DNA of 64,000 bases from Monomorium pharaonis. Taxonomy: Eukaryota > Arthropoda > Insecta > Hymenoptera > Formicidae. The translations under genes were made by a program, and so were the position numbers. Positions within the stretch are counted from its first letter, which is position 1. Every line of letters begins with the position of its first letter. The notes beneath the pieces were generated by a model. That model had not been told where the DNA came from. It was given only the letters and a program-made list of their open reading frames with translations, and searched no databases. Of this stretch, positions 1 through 13,015 are shown piece after piece. Location of the stretch: NCBI RefSeq assembly GCF_013373865.1, contig NC_050474.1, positions 17,366,042-17,430,041 on the forward strand. Reading direction: 5' to 3'.

Positions 1-16
1 AAAAATAAAGGTCAGA

Positions 17-957
17 GGTAAAAATGCCGAATAGAGAACTCAGCCTCAATGACCTTGACCTTGATATATGTTGTCAAGATCCTGAGTAATATATAAAAGG
101 TTTTAGCCGTCGCTCATTGTTCTGCGAACATAAACATAAACCTGTGAAGCAAGATCTATTTGACTAAAATTTACGATACATGTACCACATGGGTTTGCGA
201 CTTACCACATTAAACAAGATCCACGCTGTTCGTTTCCAATGTCCTTGCATTAACCAAATAGCTACATAAAATTGGTTGGGTTAGAGCTAGGAAGAATTAC
301 GGGGAAAGAGTGCAAGGGAAGGGCCTCCGTCCCTCCCCCTCCCATGCGTTCTCTATACTATACCATATAACTTTACGACTTTTCATGCAAAACATGATCT
401 TTATAAACATGTAGTTTTGGAAAAAGGACAGTGAGTTTTTGATGGTATTGAAAGGGACATTAAAAGAGTATTTATATTACCTGTGCCAAACCGATGTTTC
501 GAAACGTTGTTACCTATTATCTAAAAATATGCTGCATCCGGTTCTCTATAATTTATACCGATAAATGGCGTGCATACAATGGTTTAGATCGATACAATAA
601 TTACATACATAAAACAGTTAATCATTCTATTAATTTTGTGGATCCAGTAACTGGGATTCACACACGAAATATAGAAAAATTGTGGAAAAAATGTGAACAA
701 ACATTTAAGAGAATGTATGAGTATGATGAACGTTAGACATGTTTTTCAATATAATGAGTTCAATATGTTTATTAAATGTGTTAAATAAAATCTTATATAT
801 AAAATAAAATGTCGAATGAACTTCTTATGTTTATAACTTTCTAATAAACAATAAACAACGGCCAAAACCTTTTATACATTACTCAGGATCATGATTTTGA
901 CAACGTATGTCAAGGTCAAGGTCGTTGGGACTGGATCCTCTATTCGACATTTTTACC
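17..957 (+). mobile_element. Merlin-like (IS1595-type) DNA transposon remnant
   Basis: The ends form imperfect terminal inverted repeats of about 80-90 bp. The left copy starts GGTAAAAATG at 17 and the right copy ends in its complement at 957; both contain the block CCTTGACCTTGA and the AAAAGGTTTT region. Between them lies a broken transposase of the IS1595/ISXO2 type, the transposase class of eukaryotic Merlin elements. No clear target duplication is visible next to the ends. The total of about 940 bp is short for an autonomous Merlin, so this is an internally shortened, dead copy. Confidence 0.7.
444..736 (+). pseudogene. Merlin transposase C-terminal fragment (frameshifted)
   Basis: The fragment starts in one frame at 444 (a GIER...PVPNR block) and hits a stop at 522-524. 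It continues in another frame from about 551 with the IYTDKWRAYNG block and then IHTRNIEKLWKK, ending at a stop just after 736. The TD of YTDKWRAY and the downstream HTRNIE region match the conserved core of the DDE_Tnp_IS1595 domain. A full Merlin transposase is roughly 300 residues; only the C-terminal third is recognisable. The frameshift and the absence of the N-terminal zinc-binding part mean it cannot make a working transposase. The family call is confident; the exact borders are not. Confidence 0.75.
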
Positions 958-2053
958 GTATAGTAAAAATTTTAAGAAAAGGTAGCACTTTGAACCATGT
1001 TAATTATATATATATATATATATAATGTGGCTATGTATTTTACTTTTTTTCGTAAATATTTTTGAAGAAATGCGAAATAACAAAATCAACATATTTAATT
1101 AAGCATTTATTACTTATGGAAAAAATTATACATACAGCTACTTATTAAGTAATAAAACTGTGTTTACTACAAGAAGTGTTATCTTCATTTTTACCTGTCA
1201 TAAAACTTCTACTAACTAGAGAAAAACAAATCTTAATCAAAAATTAAGCATTAAATAAAGAAACAGAACTCAATTTTCTTGTATATCAATAAGATATATT
1301 ATATTTTTAGGAGTGCAGGAGTGCCCCATAATGGCTTCACAATACAAAGAGCTTTCTTTTTTTAATTATAAACAAGATATTTTAATAAAAACCTAAAATA
1401 AATACAATGTTGAAAAGCATAAATAAAGAACTACAATAATATGCCGTGTTTTGTGCCATCAATTCACGTGCGTTTAGAATTGCTGTTGGTGTCGTGATTT
1501 GTCAACCGGTCGGATACTTCCGAAGACTTACATCAACCTAACAATCCTTTTCGTTCATCAGTTTATTGATTTGCTCGGTCGATCTGCATCAAAAAGAACG
1601 CTCGCGCGCGATGTAACAATATATAAATAGAAAGTTATAAATTACATTAATAATAATTTATGTATCAATAATAGCTAAACCTGAAAAAGCAGACTATATA
1701 TAGTCTGCTACAAATTTCTGTCAGAAACTGGTTTTAAACAGATTGTTCAATAATATCTGACAATGTATATTTCTAATAGATCAATTTAATAGATGTTGTT
1801 AGGAAGAAGAGAAATATATAAAGTTAAATTATATTTTTAATAAATTATAATAAATTCACATTTTTAAATTAATTCTTACATGTAAAATAGCATGTGGAAT
1901 TACTTATGAATAAATTCTGTTTTTAGTGTGTTCAAGAAAAAGTAAGAAAAAGACAATTACTCACAAGACATTTATGAATATCATTTGTTTAAATAACAAA
2001 TATTTTTTATATTTAATATTTTAGCTTATTTAATATCTAATATTTATTATAAT
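958..2053. other. AT-rich non-coding stretch
   Basis: No coding exon is recognisable. It contains a short (TA)n run near 1005-1024 and a small perfect palindrome near 1689-1710 (GCAGACTATATATAGTCTGC). Confidence 0.6.
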
Positions 2054-2790
2054 AATCCCATCAAAAACCTTAAAAAGGTAAAAAAGATACGCTAAGTACA
2101 TAAAAGCGCGCTTTCCAAAATAAATTTGAGATAAATACAGTTAGCCAAGTATATTTAAAAAAAAACTTAAAGAAATTTATTAAACGTCTATTTAAAAATT
2201 GCTTAAATGGGCTTGATGATTAAATGATTAAAATCAACTAACGGGATTATAGTGAAGCAAAAACTTGATGTGCCCGGCTCATATTTTTTCTGAATTTCTA
2301 AAGCTCTATTTGATATTGATAAATGTATATATAAGAATGCAGTTAATGTGACGCGGGTGTTGTTTTACTATCTGTCAGTTTTTGCTTCATTATCTATTAT
2401 CATTGATATTCCCATTTTTTCAATTAATTTTTTAATAGAACCATTTTTGAATGCGTTTATATACTTAACATATTTTTTTTAGCTTTGTAAAGTTTTTGAC
2501 AGGTTATTATTTTTTTATTATTCTCTATTTGTACAAATAATTTTTATATTGTATAATATTGATGGGTCATTGCGTTCTAACGAGCCGAGCACGCCAAGTT
2601 TTTGCTTCACTATAATCCCGTTGGTTGATTTTAATCATTTAATTATGAAACTCGTTTAAGCAATTTTTAAATAGATGTCTTTTTTAAAATATACTTGGCT
2701 AACTGTATTTATCTCAAATTTATTTTAGAAAGCACGCTTTTATGTACTTGGCGTATCTTTTTTACTTTTTTAAGGTTTTTTGATAGGATT
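2054..2790. mobile_element. Foldback element with about 220-bp inverted repeats
   Basis: The left arm (about 2054-2275, starting AATCCCATCAAAAACCTT) is inverted in the right arm (about 2585-2790, ending AAGGTTTTTTGATAGGATT). Both arms carry the blocks TGAAGCAAAAACTTG and GATTTTAATCATTTAA in opposite orientation. The roughly 300-bp centre is AT-rich and encodes nothing recognisable. This is the structure of a non-autonomous MITE or foldback transposon; the superfamily cannot be told and no target duplication is evident. Confidence 0.7.
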
Positions 2791-4092
<1,302 letters not shown>

Positions 4093-4409
4093 AAACATAA
4101 ATAAGAAATATTTAAACAGAGGCTGTAAAATATATGTTTTAAACATTTCTGGAATATTGCTGTCACATTTCTCATGAAATGTTACAATTATATGTTCCTG
4201 CAATTTCTCTACAAAATTACATCACAATTTGCAAGATTGCAATGTTTATGTAATATAAACTGTGGTGCTGTATAGAATATATTTTAAATAACCTTATTAA
4301 ATAAATCGCAGAAACATTCCGATTAAATAGCTTTAATAATTTAAATTAAAAGCACTGTTGTTAATACTTTTAATGCTCAAAATAAGTAATAATTTCTGGC
4401 CAATTTAGT

Positions 4410-5228
4410 ACTTATTGGTACAACATGGATCTAATGTTGAACTAATATCGAACCAGTATTACTGTTTAGACAAATTGGCTAAACAAGATGAAGTGTTTAC
4501 TTTACAATATTAGTCCAATATTGAGAATATTACTTTTACATTACTTCTCAATATTGCACCAACGTTTTGTGCTACTAGGGATGTATGCGTGCGTGCGCGC
4601 GCGCGCGCGCGCGTGTATGTGTGTGTGTGTGTGTGCATTGTGATGTGTAATTCCGTTGTATCGTTTCAGCGTCCCTCCGTCACTACAAAATATGGGCTTG
4701 TGTACGATGAAATGACCGAGACATGTAAAAAACATATTGCGACCGTTAACATTATTTTCTTTTCATTGTATCCCATTGAACATTTCAATATTCGGAATAA
4801 CATCGAGGAACGTCCGCATCGGAATTTGGCCTTCGTGACACGACAACACGAGAGAGAATTTGGCAGGTAGCAGGGTTGTCGGACTACGAAGCGACTGCGA
4901 TAAGAAAAAAGCACTTCTATGCACTTCGCGAGTATCGCGACACAGCATAAAACTGGCGAGGCGTCACAACAATTAATTGAAGCTATCGACAACCCTCCTG
5001 GTTTTAGCACATCTCTTGTCTTCGTCCCGGAAGAACAAGAGTCGTCAACTTAATAGCAAAAAAACATTGGCGTAATATTGAGAAATAATGTAAAGACAAT
5101 ATTTCCAATATTGGTCCAATATTGTAAAGTGGACGCTTCATCTTATTTACCCAATTTGTCTAAGCACTAATATATTGATTTAATATTGGTTCAGCATTGT
5201 GTTAATGTTGAGCCAATCGATTTTTTAT
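4410..5228. mobile_element. Foldback element with about 160-bp inverted repeats
   Basis: The left arm (about 4410-4570) and right arm (about 5057-5228) are inverted copies. Both contain AGACAAATTGG, AAGATGAAG and the AATATTG-rich block. The centre (4575-5055) starts with a (GC)n/(GT)n tract at 4589-4637, followed by about 400 bp of less AT-rich sequence with no recognised domain. The right arm ends immediately beside the Helitron-like element at 5235. It is probably a non-autonomous DNA transposon. Confidence 0.6.
4589..4637. repeat. (GC)n / (GT)n microsatellite
   Basis: Alternating purine-pyrimidine run, GCGCGC followed by GTGTGT, inside the foldback element. Potential Z-DNA-forming sequence. 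Confidence 0.95.
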
Positions 5229-5352
5229 AGTGGACTAAAACACAGGCGCGCGCTACGCGCGCGCTATTTAGTTTTTTACTTTTTAAAAATAACAAGTGCA
5301 ATAATAATTATATAAATAAATAATTATATACAAAAAGAAAGGAAAAAGAAAT

Positions 5353-5358
<6 letters not shown>

Positions 5359-5410
<52 letters not shown>

Positions 5411-5417
5411 GGGGGGA
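5359..5417. repeat. (GA)n microsatellite
   Basis: Purine-rich GA repeat with a few interruptions and a run of G at its end, inside the Helitron-like element. Confidence 0.95.
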
Positions 5418-5536
5418 GAGAAGTGCGTGCATCCGTGCGTGTGTACACTGTGGAGTATTTTACTCAAACGAAAAATTTTCGAAAGTTAGTTTTCTCTATT
5501 GATTATTTTTTATTTGGTTATTTTTTTAATTTATTA

Positions 5537-5540
<4 letters not shown>

Positions 5541-5612
<72 letters not shown>
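5541..5612. repeat. (CT)n microsatellite
   Basis: Near-perfect CT repeat that leads directly into the CT-rich minisatellite, which looks like a derivative of it. Confidence 0.95.
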
Positions 5613-5616
<4 letters not shown>

Positions 5617-6078
5617 CTCTTCCGGTTCTCTCCCGGTCTTTTCCCGTCTCTCCCCGTCTCTCCCGGTCTCTACCCGTCTCTCCGTTCTCTCCCCGTCTCT
5701 CCCCGTCTCTCCCTGTCTCTTCCGGTCTCTCCCCGTCCCTCCCCGTTTCTCCCGGTTTCTCCCCGTCTCTCCCGATCTCTCCCGATCTCTCCCCGTCTCT
5801 CCTGGTTTCTCTCCCGGTCTCTCCCCGTCTCTCCCCATCTCTCCCGGTCTCTCCCCGTCTCTCTCAGTCTCTCCCCGTCTCTCCCGGTCTCTCCCCGTCT
5901 CTCCCGGTCTCTCCCAGTCTCTACCTGTCTCTCCCTGTCTCTCCCCGCCTCTCCCCGCCTCTCTTCGTCTCTCTCCGTCTCTCCCGGTCTCTCCCCGTCT
6001 CTCCCGGTCTCTCCCCGTCTCTCCCCGTCTCTCCCGGTCTCTCCCCGTCTCTCCCGGTCTCTCCCCGTCTCTCCCGGT
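5613..6078. repeat. CT-rich minisatellite, 10/20-bp unit
   Basis: About 45 units of a 10-bp motif alternating between CCCCGTCTCT and CCCGGTCTCT, with scattered point changes. Together they form a 20-bp higher-order unit. It is open in several frames on both strands (Ser-Pro-Val-Leu or Arg-Asp-Gly-Glu repeats), but these are by-products of a repeat whose length is not a multiple of three and that has no signal for translation. The same minisatellite occurs at 15690-15975. Confidence 0.95.
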
Positions 6079-6319
6079 ATAGATAACCTTTTATACAAAT
6101 TTGACAGCTGTCAAAATTCAATCGCAATGATTACTCTCGCAACACGAAGTAAGCGCAATGAGAGAACCAATCGGCATCGCGGAAAGCGACAACAATACTT
6201 CGAGAGATGCGAGTATCGATGCCATGCCCTTTTTTAGAAAGGATATTAATTGCATTCTAATTTAGAGTCAATATTTTTGACCAATCTATATTGGCATTAC
6301 ATTGGGAAACATTGGAAAA

Positions 6320-6328
6320 ATATTGGCC

Positions 6329-6424
<96 letters not shown>
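6320..6424. repeat. (GA)n microsatellite
   Basis: About 100 bp of GA dinucleotide with one or two interruptions. The Arg-Glu open frames through it are artefacts. Confidence 0.97.
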
Positions 6425-7500
6425 CAATTAGGGATCCCGCGACTGAAGGACGCTTCGCAAAACACATTTGCATTTGGCGTTGTCTACGAGTATAGCCGCG
6501 AAGCACGAGGCGCGTACTCTAATTGGCCATGCAACCAAACAACGCATTTACTGTGTGGGGCAGAACTGTCGACCCGCTCTCGACCGAATTCTTGAAGAAT
6601 CTGTTTTGTGTCAGTCGTCGCCCGTATCGTATCGCGAATCTTAGCCGACCTAAAGCGAACAGGTTGCGAGAAAAGTGAAGACCTTAGAAACTAACGTAGA
6701 GGGACTTGCGTGCTGGTAAGGTTGCCTCATTGAATGAAACTCTGTAAAGTCACGCGCGAATTGGCGGGAACGCGCATTCACGTGCTTGGGTCGAGTTTTT
6801 TAGTGTTAATGTAAGTGCACCATAAAACGATGTATTAGTAATTAGAGATTTGAGGGAGAGAGCGACGCTTAGGGTGAGGCTCGATTGACCGCGTCATTAA
6901 TTGGCTAATTTAAAATAAAATATTTTAATTGATGGATACAAAAGAAAAACTTTAGCACTAATCGTTTATGAATGGTTGTGGGTAATATTAACGTAGACAA
7001 TCGGGACGCTCCCGATAGCCAAGAGGATGACGCCGCCGCATATTCTCGTTAGCTGTGTATCGCTTGTCGTATCGGGTCGTGTCGTGACAATTACGCGAAT
7101 TATAAGTATTCTTGTCATATTTGGAGTGTTCGATATTTTTCGATTGTAATTAATTTTATTTTGTGTGTATCTTGGTCGTTTGTGAGCACAGAAATGTGCA
7201 CGCCTTTAAATGTAGGCGGCGCAAATAGTGCGGGATGCGTGCGGGGTACGTTGGCATACTAGAACCGTGACCGACGAAGTGTCATTTAGCGCGCGTTTCG
7301 AAAATCTTGGCGAATAATAACGTGAAAAAGGCGCAAATTCCGTGTGACTTCTGTCACGGCGCGAATAGTGTGTAATATTTAAAGTAATCCAAAGAAAACA
7401 AGAATTTACAATAATATCGAAATAACATTAAAATGATGTTAAAACAATGTAAATCACAATGATGTTAAACCAGAAAAAAAGACTATTTACGTTATTTTGA
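6425..7500. other. CpG-richer unassigned patch, possible promoter/5' UTR
   Basis: Compared with its surroundings this stretch has many CpG dinucleotides and a more balanced base composition. It carries an arthropod-like initiator match TCAGTC near 6611 and donor-like GTAAGG near 6716. There is no open frame longer than about 100 codons and no recognisable domain. It could be a first exon or promoter of a gene whose coding part is not visible, or an old GC-rich insert. Function is unproven. Confidence 0.25.
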
Positions 7501-7620
7501 TGTTGTTTTGATGTAATTTTGAGTAGAGCGTTGCTGATTTACAGCAGTTTTACAAATTTACAGATAATGAGGGAACAATACAAGAATAAATTCCAATCAT
7601 TTCTTATTTTATTCTTTTCT

Positions 7621-7664
7621 ACACACACACACATACACACGCGTGCGCGCGCGGGCGTGCGTGC

Positions 7665-7702
<38 letters not shown>
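7621..7702. repeat. (CA)n/(GC)n/(GT)n compound microsatellite
   Basis: ACAC run, then GCGCGC, then GTGTGT. It abuts the start of the inverted-repeat element at about 7703. Confidence 0.95.
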
Positions 7703-7704
<2 letters not shown>

Positions 7705-8131
7705 AGAGTATATGAAATTTTTTGACATAGCGTTTGCATAGACGTATAATGGATCAAACTGATTAGAAAAGTCCTCTATTATTTTGTAATAGTTAACGAG
7801 TTATTAATTAAAAAAAACCAGCCGATTTGCTCCGCCCACCGCCAAATACCGGCAACCGCGTGACAGCACGAGGCAAGATATGCCCACCGAGTTGCTTGGA
7901 AACTTGTAAACAACTTCCTCGCGATCGCGGACGCACATCTCGCTGAGTGATCATCTTGCCTCGCGCTGCGGCGCGCTTGCCGGTATTTGGCGGTGAGTCG
8001 GGCAAATTGGCTATTTTTTTTTTATTAATAATTTGTCAACTATTGCGAAAATAGTAGAGAACTTTTTTACTCAGTTTGTGCGTTCTACCTCTATGCAAGC
8101 ACTATGTTAAAAAATTTCAGACACCCTTTAT
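7703..8131. mobile_element. MITE with ACAGGGTGT-type ends, copy 1
   Basis: Long imperfect inverted repeats run from ACAGAGTATATGAAATTTT (7703) to its counterpart ending near 8131 (AAATTTCAGACACCCTTT). Deeper parts of the arms match too, including TAGTTAACGAGTTATTAAT and the CCGCCAAATACCGGCAA block at 7839-7856 against 7978-7993. The GC-richer centre has no coding potential. The outer arms resemble those of the element at 50323-50701, so they are one family with different centres. A TA target site is likely. Confidence 0.7.
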
Positions 8132-8523
8132 ATTACACATTACTATTTATGCAAAAAAGAAATATTAATTATAAACTATTAATAACTTTATTTTTTTTTC
8201 TTCAAAACATCAACAAACATTATAAATTTTACAAAATATTAGAGTAAATAATACTTTTTTAAATTAAAGGTAAAATAAAAATAAATGTCTGAAAGGCACA
8301 TAAAACATATAAATTGTACAAAACTGAACTGTACAACTGAAACAAAAAAATTAGAAGTTATAAAGATTATATAATAGCAAGTTTTTACATATAAGAAATC
8401 CGCATACCATTGAAGCAATCAAAATATAATTATTGTTTTTCAAAAATCCAGTCGATTTAGTTTGATCGTTGCAAGGAAATATTGAATTATCGTTTTATAT
8501 AGTCTTCAAATACGGAAATCTGC

Positions 8524-8743
8524 ACTTTACTTTCTAAATTTCTTAGAGTGAAAATACTGCCACTCCAATTTTTCGGGTTATTTCTCACTCAATTTCGAGT
8601 GATTTTTCACTCTTTAAGAGAAAAAAAATTGGAGTGGCAATATTTTCACTCTTAAAGAGTGAAAAATCACTCGAAATTGAATGAAAAATCACTCGAAAAA
8701 TTGGAGTGGCAGTATTTTCACTCTAAGAAATTTAGAGTAGGAA
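8524..8743. mobile_element. Hairpin MITE, GAGTGAAAA-type arms
   Basis: An almost complete foldback. TTCTTAGAGTGAAAATACTG on the left (8539-8558) is repeated inverted on the right (near 8709-8728), and internal segments such as CACTCGAAATTGA repeat in both orientations. The motif GAGTGAAAAATCACTC is itself palindromic and recurs, giving nested hairpins. No coding sequence. Confidence 0.7.
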
Positions 8744-9757
8744 ACTTTTTCAAGCAAACAGCTATTAGAAACAAAATAGATAATAATTAGAAACAAAACA
8801 AATAAATATGTAAAATATGTGCGTATTTTTTTTATAAAAGAACTTAATAAATTTGATTTTTATTAAGGCAGTACGGACTTTTGCATAACGCATAAAACAT
8901 ATAAAGAAATGAACAAATCAAAGTTGTTTATTTTTATCTTTGAAAATAAAAGTGGAAAACTGATTGCAACATTAGTAAGTTAATTCTTACCGGTATATGT
9001 TTAAACATATCAATGAAGTAGATCTTGGTAATGAATATAATTTTTTTATTTAATATTTTTAGCTTATATAATTATATTTTAGTCGTAAAAATTAATTTAT
9101 TAATATTGTAATACATCGCCTGTAGTGCGAGTTCGTAACTCGTTAAGAGGTGTCGGTATCGTTATACTGTCGTTGCACTTTTTTAACATATAAAATATCT
9201 GCGTAACTATTGTTATGACGCACATAATGACGAGATAATGAGTTACAGAATCCTGCTACTAAAAGGATGTTTTTTATAGATACACTGGTTATTGCGAATT
9301 GGTTATTTTTCGCAACAAGTTTATTTATAAATTTATTACAGTTCTTCGAGGAAGGAGGAATCTTAAAATGGAATCTTGAGGCTTGGTATTTAATTTAGTA
9401 ACTGCGTTGTAAATCTGACAAAACCTGTCGGCGCTCACCCAAATAAAATTTCGTTTTAGCATTGCAATAACGTAACATTTAAACTGTGTGACCTTTTCCA
9501 TATCATTTCACAGACATTTATGTAATGTCGTCACAATCAGAAATGTCCTCATGCATTTATTCTTTATATGTAACGTTTTATTTGTAACGTTTGTGAAATG
9601 TTTGTAAGACATGTATAAAACTTCACTAAAAAGTTCAATCGCAATGTTTCATTTGCAACGTTTGTGAAACGTTTGATAAACTTATGTGAACCATTATTAT
9701 AAAGTTCGTGCACAACGTTTCACTTGTAACGTTTTTTAAACTTTGCTAAATATACAG
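8744..9757. other. AT-rich non-coding stretch with AACGTTTGTGAAA repeats
   Basis: No coding sequence seen. Between about 9570 and 9735 the motif AACGTTTGTGAAACGTTTG and variants repeat at least three times at irregular spacing. An ACCCAAATA block at 9438 resembles the start of the CCCA-type inverted repeats found elsewhere in the window, but no partner end was found. Confidence 0.4.
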
Positions 9758-9759
9758 TG

Positions 9760-9963
9760 TCGGATTATTGTTAAAACTAGAAATAACTCAATCTATTTGT
9801 TCATTATTTAAGTTAAGGAATAAAAAAAAAGACATTTTTTGTAACATTTATTTTTTGTAGAATAATAAATATCACGAAAAATGTCTTCTTTTATTATATA
9901 TTCCTTTAACTCAAATAATGAACAAATGGAGTTATCTCTGGTTTTGGCAATAATCTGACTATG
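9760..9963. mobile_element. Hairpin MITE, AGTCAGATTATTG ends
   Basis: The left arm (GTGTCGGATTATTGTTAAAA) and right arm (TTTTGGCAATAATCTGACTA) are inverted for about 90 bp, including AAATAATGAACAAAT in both orientations. The small AT-rich centre is non-coding. The ends lie next to TA, compatible with a TA-duplicating superfamily. Confidence 0.6.
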
Positions 9964-10464
9964 TTTAGCAAAGTCTAATTATCTTTTTTATTCTTTAATT
10001 CAAATTATAGACAAATAAAGTTATTTTTTAGTTTGACAACATTTAATGAATTGTATTTGAGGTACGTTTATGCTGCAATATACATATATAATATATTTTT
10101 TTATTTTATTTCTTATGTATTTATAAATTACATCTAATATTGCTTAAAGTTTTATCTTTAATTTTTATATTTAATTGCATAAAATAATGAGTAACTAAAA
10201 AATGCAAATATTAGATTAAAAAATATTATATATTTACATAATTAACATTTTGTTGTTTTCCTTGTCATGTCGGTCTGTAACAAATTGATTTAATAGTGTT
10301 ATTATGGAAAATATATTTTGAAAACAATATTATTAATATATTATAATTTATGAAAAATATACCTGTTTCTCTTAGATATCTAGGTTTTGTGTATTTAAAC
10401 CACGTGGATACATGCTCTTGAAAATTTGTATCGCTCTACATAGGAAAATGTTTTCTTATAGCAC

Positions 10465-10668
10465 TTCTTACTAGTTAAAAAAATTTTTTTTAATAATATA
10501 TTTTTGGTAAATTTCTTTTTTTAATTATAAAAATATTTATAATATATGATCTTTTATTTTCATATAAATATGAAAATAAAAGATCATATATTATAAATAT
10601 TTTTATAATTAAAAAAAGAAATTTACCAAAAATATATTATTAAAAAAAATTTTTTTAACTAGTAAGAA
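10465..10668. repeat. Perfect 204-bp palindrome (101-bp arms, 2-nt loop)
   Basis: The sequence from 10465 reads TTCTTACTAGTT and returns as AACTAGTAAGAA ending at 10668, with the axis between 10566 and 10567. Reading base by base I found no mismatch in the arms apart from the central AA. The arms are about 85% A+T. It is either a very young hairpin MITE or a product of an inverted duplication; no coding capacity. Confidence 0.9.
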
Positions 10669-10968
10669 AAACGATAGCAAACAAATAAAATACATAACTT
10701 TCCTTTGCGCTGTCAGCGACGCAGTCAGGGGTTAAAAATAACAGTAAGAAAATCTTGACTTCTATGTACTTTTTAAAATTTTCATTGTACGTAATGAGGT
10801 CAATTGATAATTTCCCTTGCGCCTAAACCAAGAGCATTTAGAGCCCAGCTTATTGGTAAATAATTTTTCCAATCCACTTTTACTTTGAATTTGGACAGTA
10901 TTCCCTTCTGATAAATAGAAGAACATTATCCTGAGAAACATGATGTGCATCATTAACGTTATTATCCG

Positions 10969-11802
<834 letters not shown>

Positions 11803-11960
11803 CTCACCAAACACCAAGTTACATGTAACGTGCCTGTTAGTTGTAATTTCCCACTCAACAATGTAATTGTAATATAACACGTGTGTTATATTACAATTAT
11901 ATTATTGAGTGGGAAATTACAACTAACAAGCACGTTACATGTAACTTTGTGTTTGCTGGG
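11803..11960. mobile_element. Hairpin MITE, CCCAGCAAACAC end
   Basis: About 79-bp arms. The right end reads inverted as CCCAGCAAACACAAAGTTAC, and the left end is a diverged version (CTCACCAAACACCAAGTTAC). TA follows the right end at 11961-11962. The arms share GTTACATGTAACGTG and TAGTTGTAATTTCCCACTC. The terminal CCCA and TA site resemble the larger CCCAGATAGCAC-type elements at 36314 and 48680. Confidence 0.7.
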
Positions 11961-12039
11961 TATATATAATATATACGTAAAATTAAGTGTTAATTTGTTT
12001 CTTTGAATAATAAAATATATATTCTGTTTCAGATTCACG

Positions 12040-12967
12040 ATGGTACTTGCGGAATTAATTGGGATTTTTATCACTGCCTTGACCATTATATATATTTATT
12101 ATAAATATATGATTTTCAATTTTTGGCACAAGAAGGATGTTTTTTACGTTAAACCTGTTATACCAATTGGAAATATCTCACCACTTATTACTGGAAAAGT
12201 ACAAATAGGTGAATATCTCTAATATTTATCAAAATATTCTCATATACAATGTAAATATATAATATTTATTGTAAATTGTGTAATGTGTAATGTACGTGTT
12301 TTATATATTATATTATATATTATATTATATATTTTACTTTAACTTAAATATTTAATAATAAAATTGGATATATGTATAGTATATATAAACTTAATTTTTA
12401 ACCCTTTCGTATTTGACTGTCCCAGAAAAAATGTGTTTTATGTGCAAACGGTTTTGGATTTTTTAAAGCGCTGAGTCTAAATCAACTATTAAAATTAAAA
12501 TTAAAAATGACGGATTCCATACAGCATAAAATACTAAAATATCTATATATCTATATATACATATATATCTTATTTATGTATAAATAAGTTTAATAGAATA
12601 TATTAGGTCTGTAAATATGAAACTGGAATTTGCCTATAAATGGCGCTAGCTGTCAATGTAGTTACCGTCAAATCGTGTCATTGGCGCCATTTTCTTGTTT
12701 TGACTAGAGATCCTATAAGGAGAATTGTGCCAATATAACGGAAGTCGCCATTTTCCGTTTCATGGCATGTAAAGGCGGCAAATTTCAAGTCTTATTCAAG
12801 TCTTATTTCAGTCTTATTTCAAGTCTTATTTCATTTTCTATCCATATTTTTCGACGTTCTAAAGCTTGTGGAAACATACGCATCAGTGCACCTTTTTTTG
12901 ATGTATTATGGCATTTAAAAGCTACACAATTCGGCATTTTCTATTTTTAACATTAATACAGGATATT

Positions 12968-13015
<48 letters not shown>

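Larger units (their letters stand above)
5235..6243 (-). mobile_element. Helitron-like non-autonomous element, copy 1
   Basis: Read on the minus strand, the 5' end is TCCTTTCTAAAAAAGGG at 6243 with an A just outside. The 3' end is a GC hairpin (5246-5264) followed by about 8 nt and a degenerate TTAG end at 5235. This matches Helitron architecture (5'-TC, 3' hairpin plus CTRR, A|T site). The outer 5241-5360 and the inner 17-bp 5' end are shared with the element at 14807-15994. Inside are a (GA)n tract, a (CT)n tract and a CT-rich minisatellite. The 130-bp middle piece (5421-5549) is inverted relative to the other copy. No protein is encoded. Confidence 0.55.

Noticed and set aside
5423..6127. 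Open frames up to 219 codons with Ser-Pro-Val-Leu or Arg-Asp-Gly-Glu repeats
   Set aside because: The 10/20-bp minisatellite is free of stops in several frames on both strands at once. This is a repeat artefact, not a gene.
6250..6595. Arg-Glu repeat open frames
   Set aside because: Translations of the (GA)n tract; overlapping frames on both strands are equally open.
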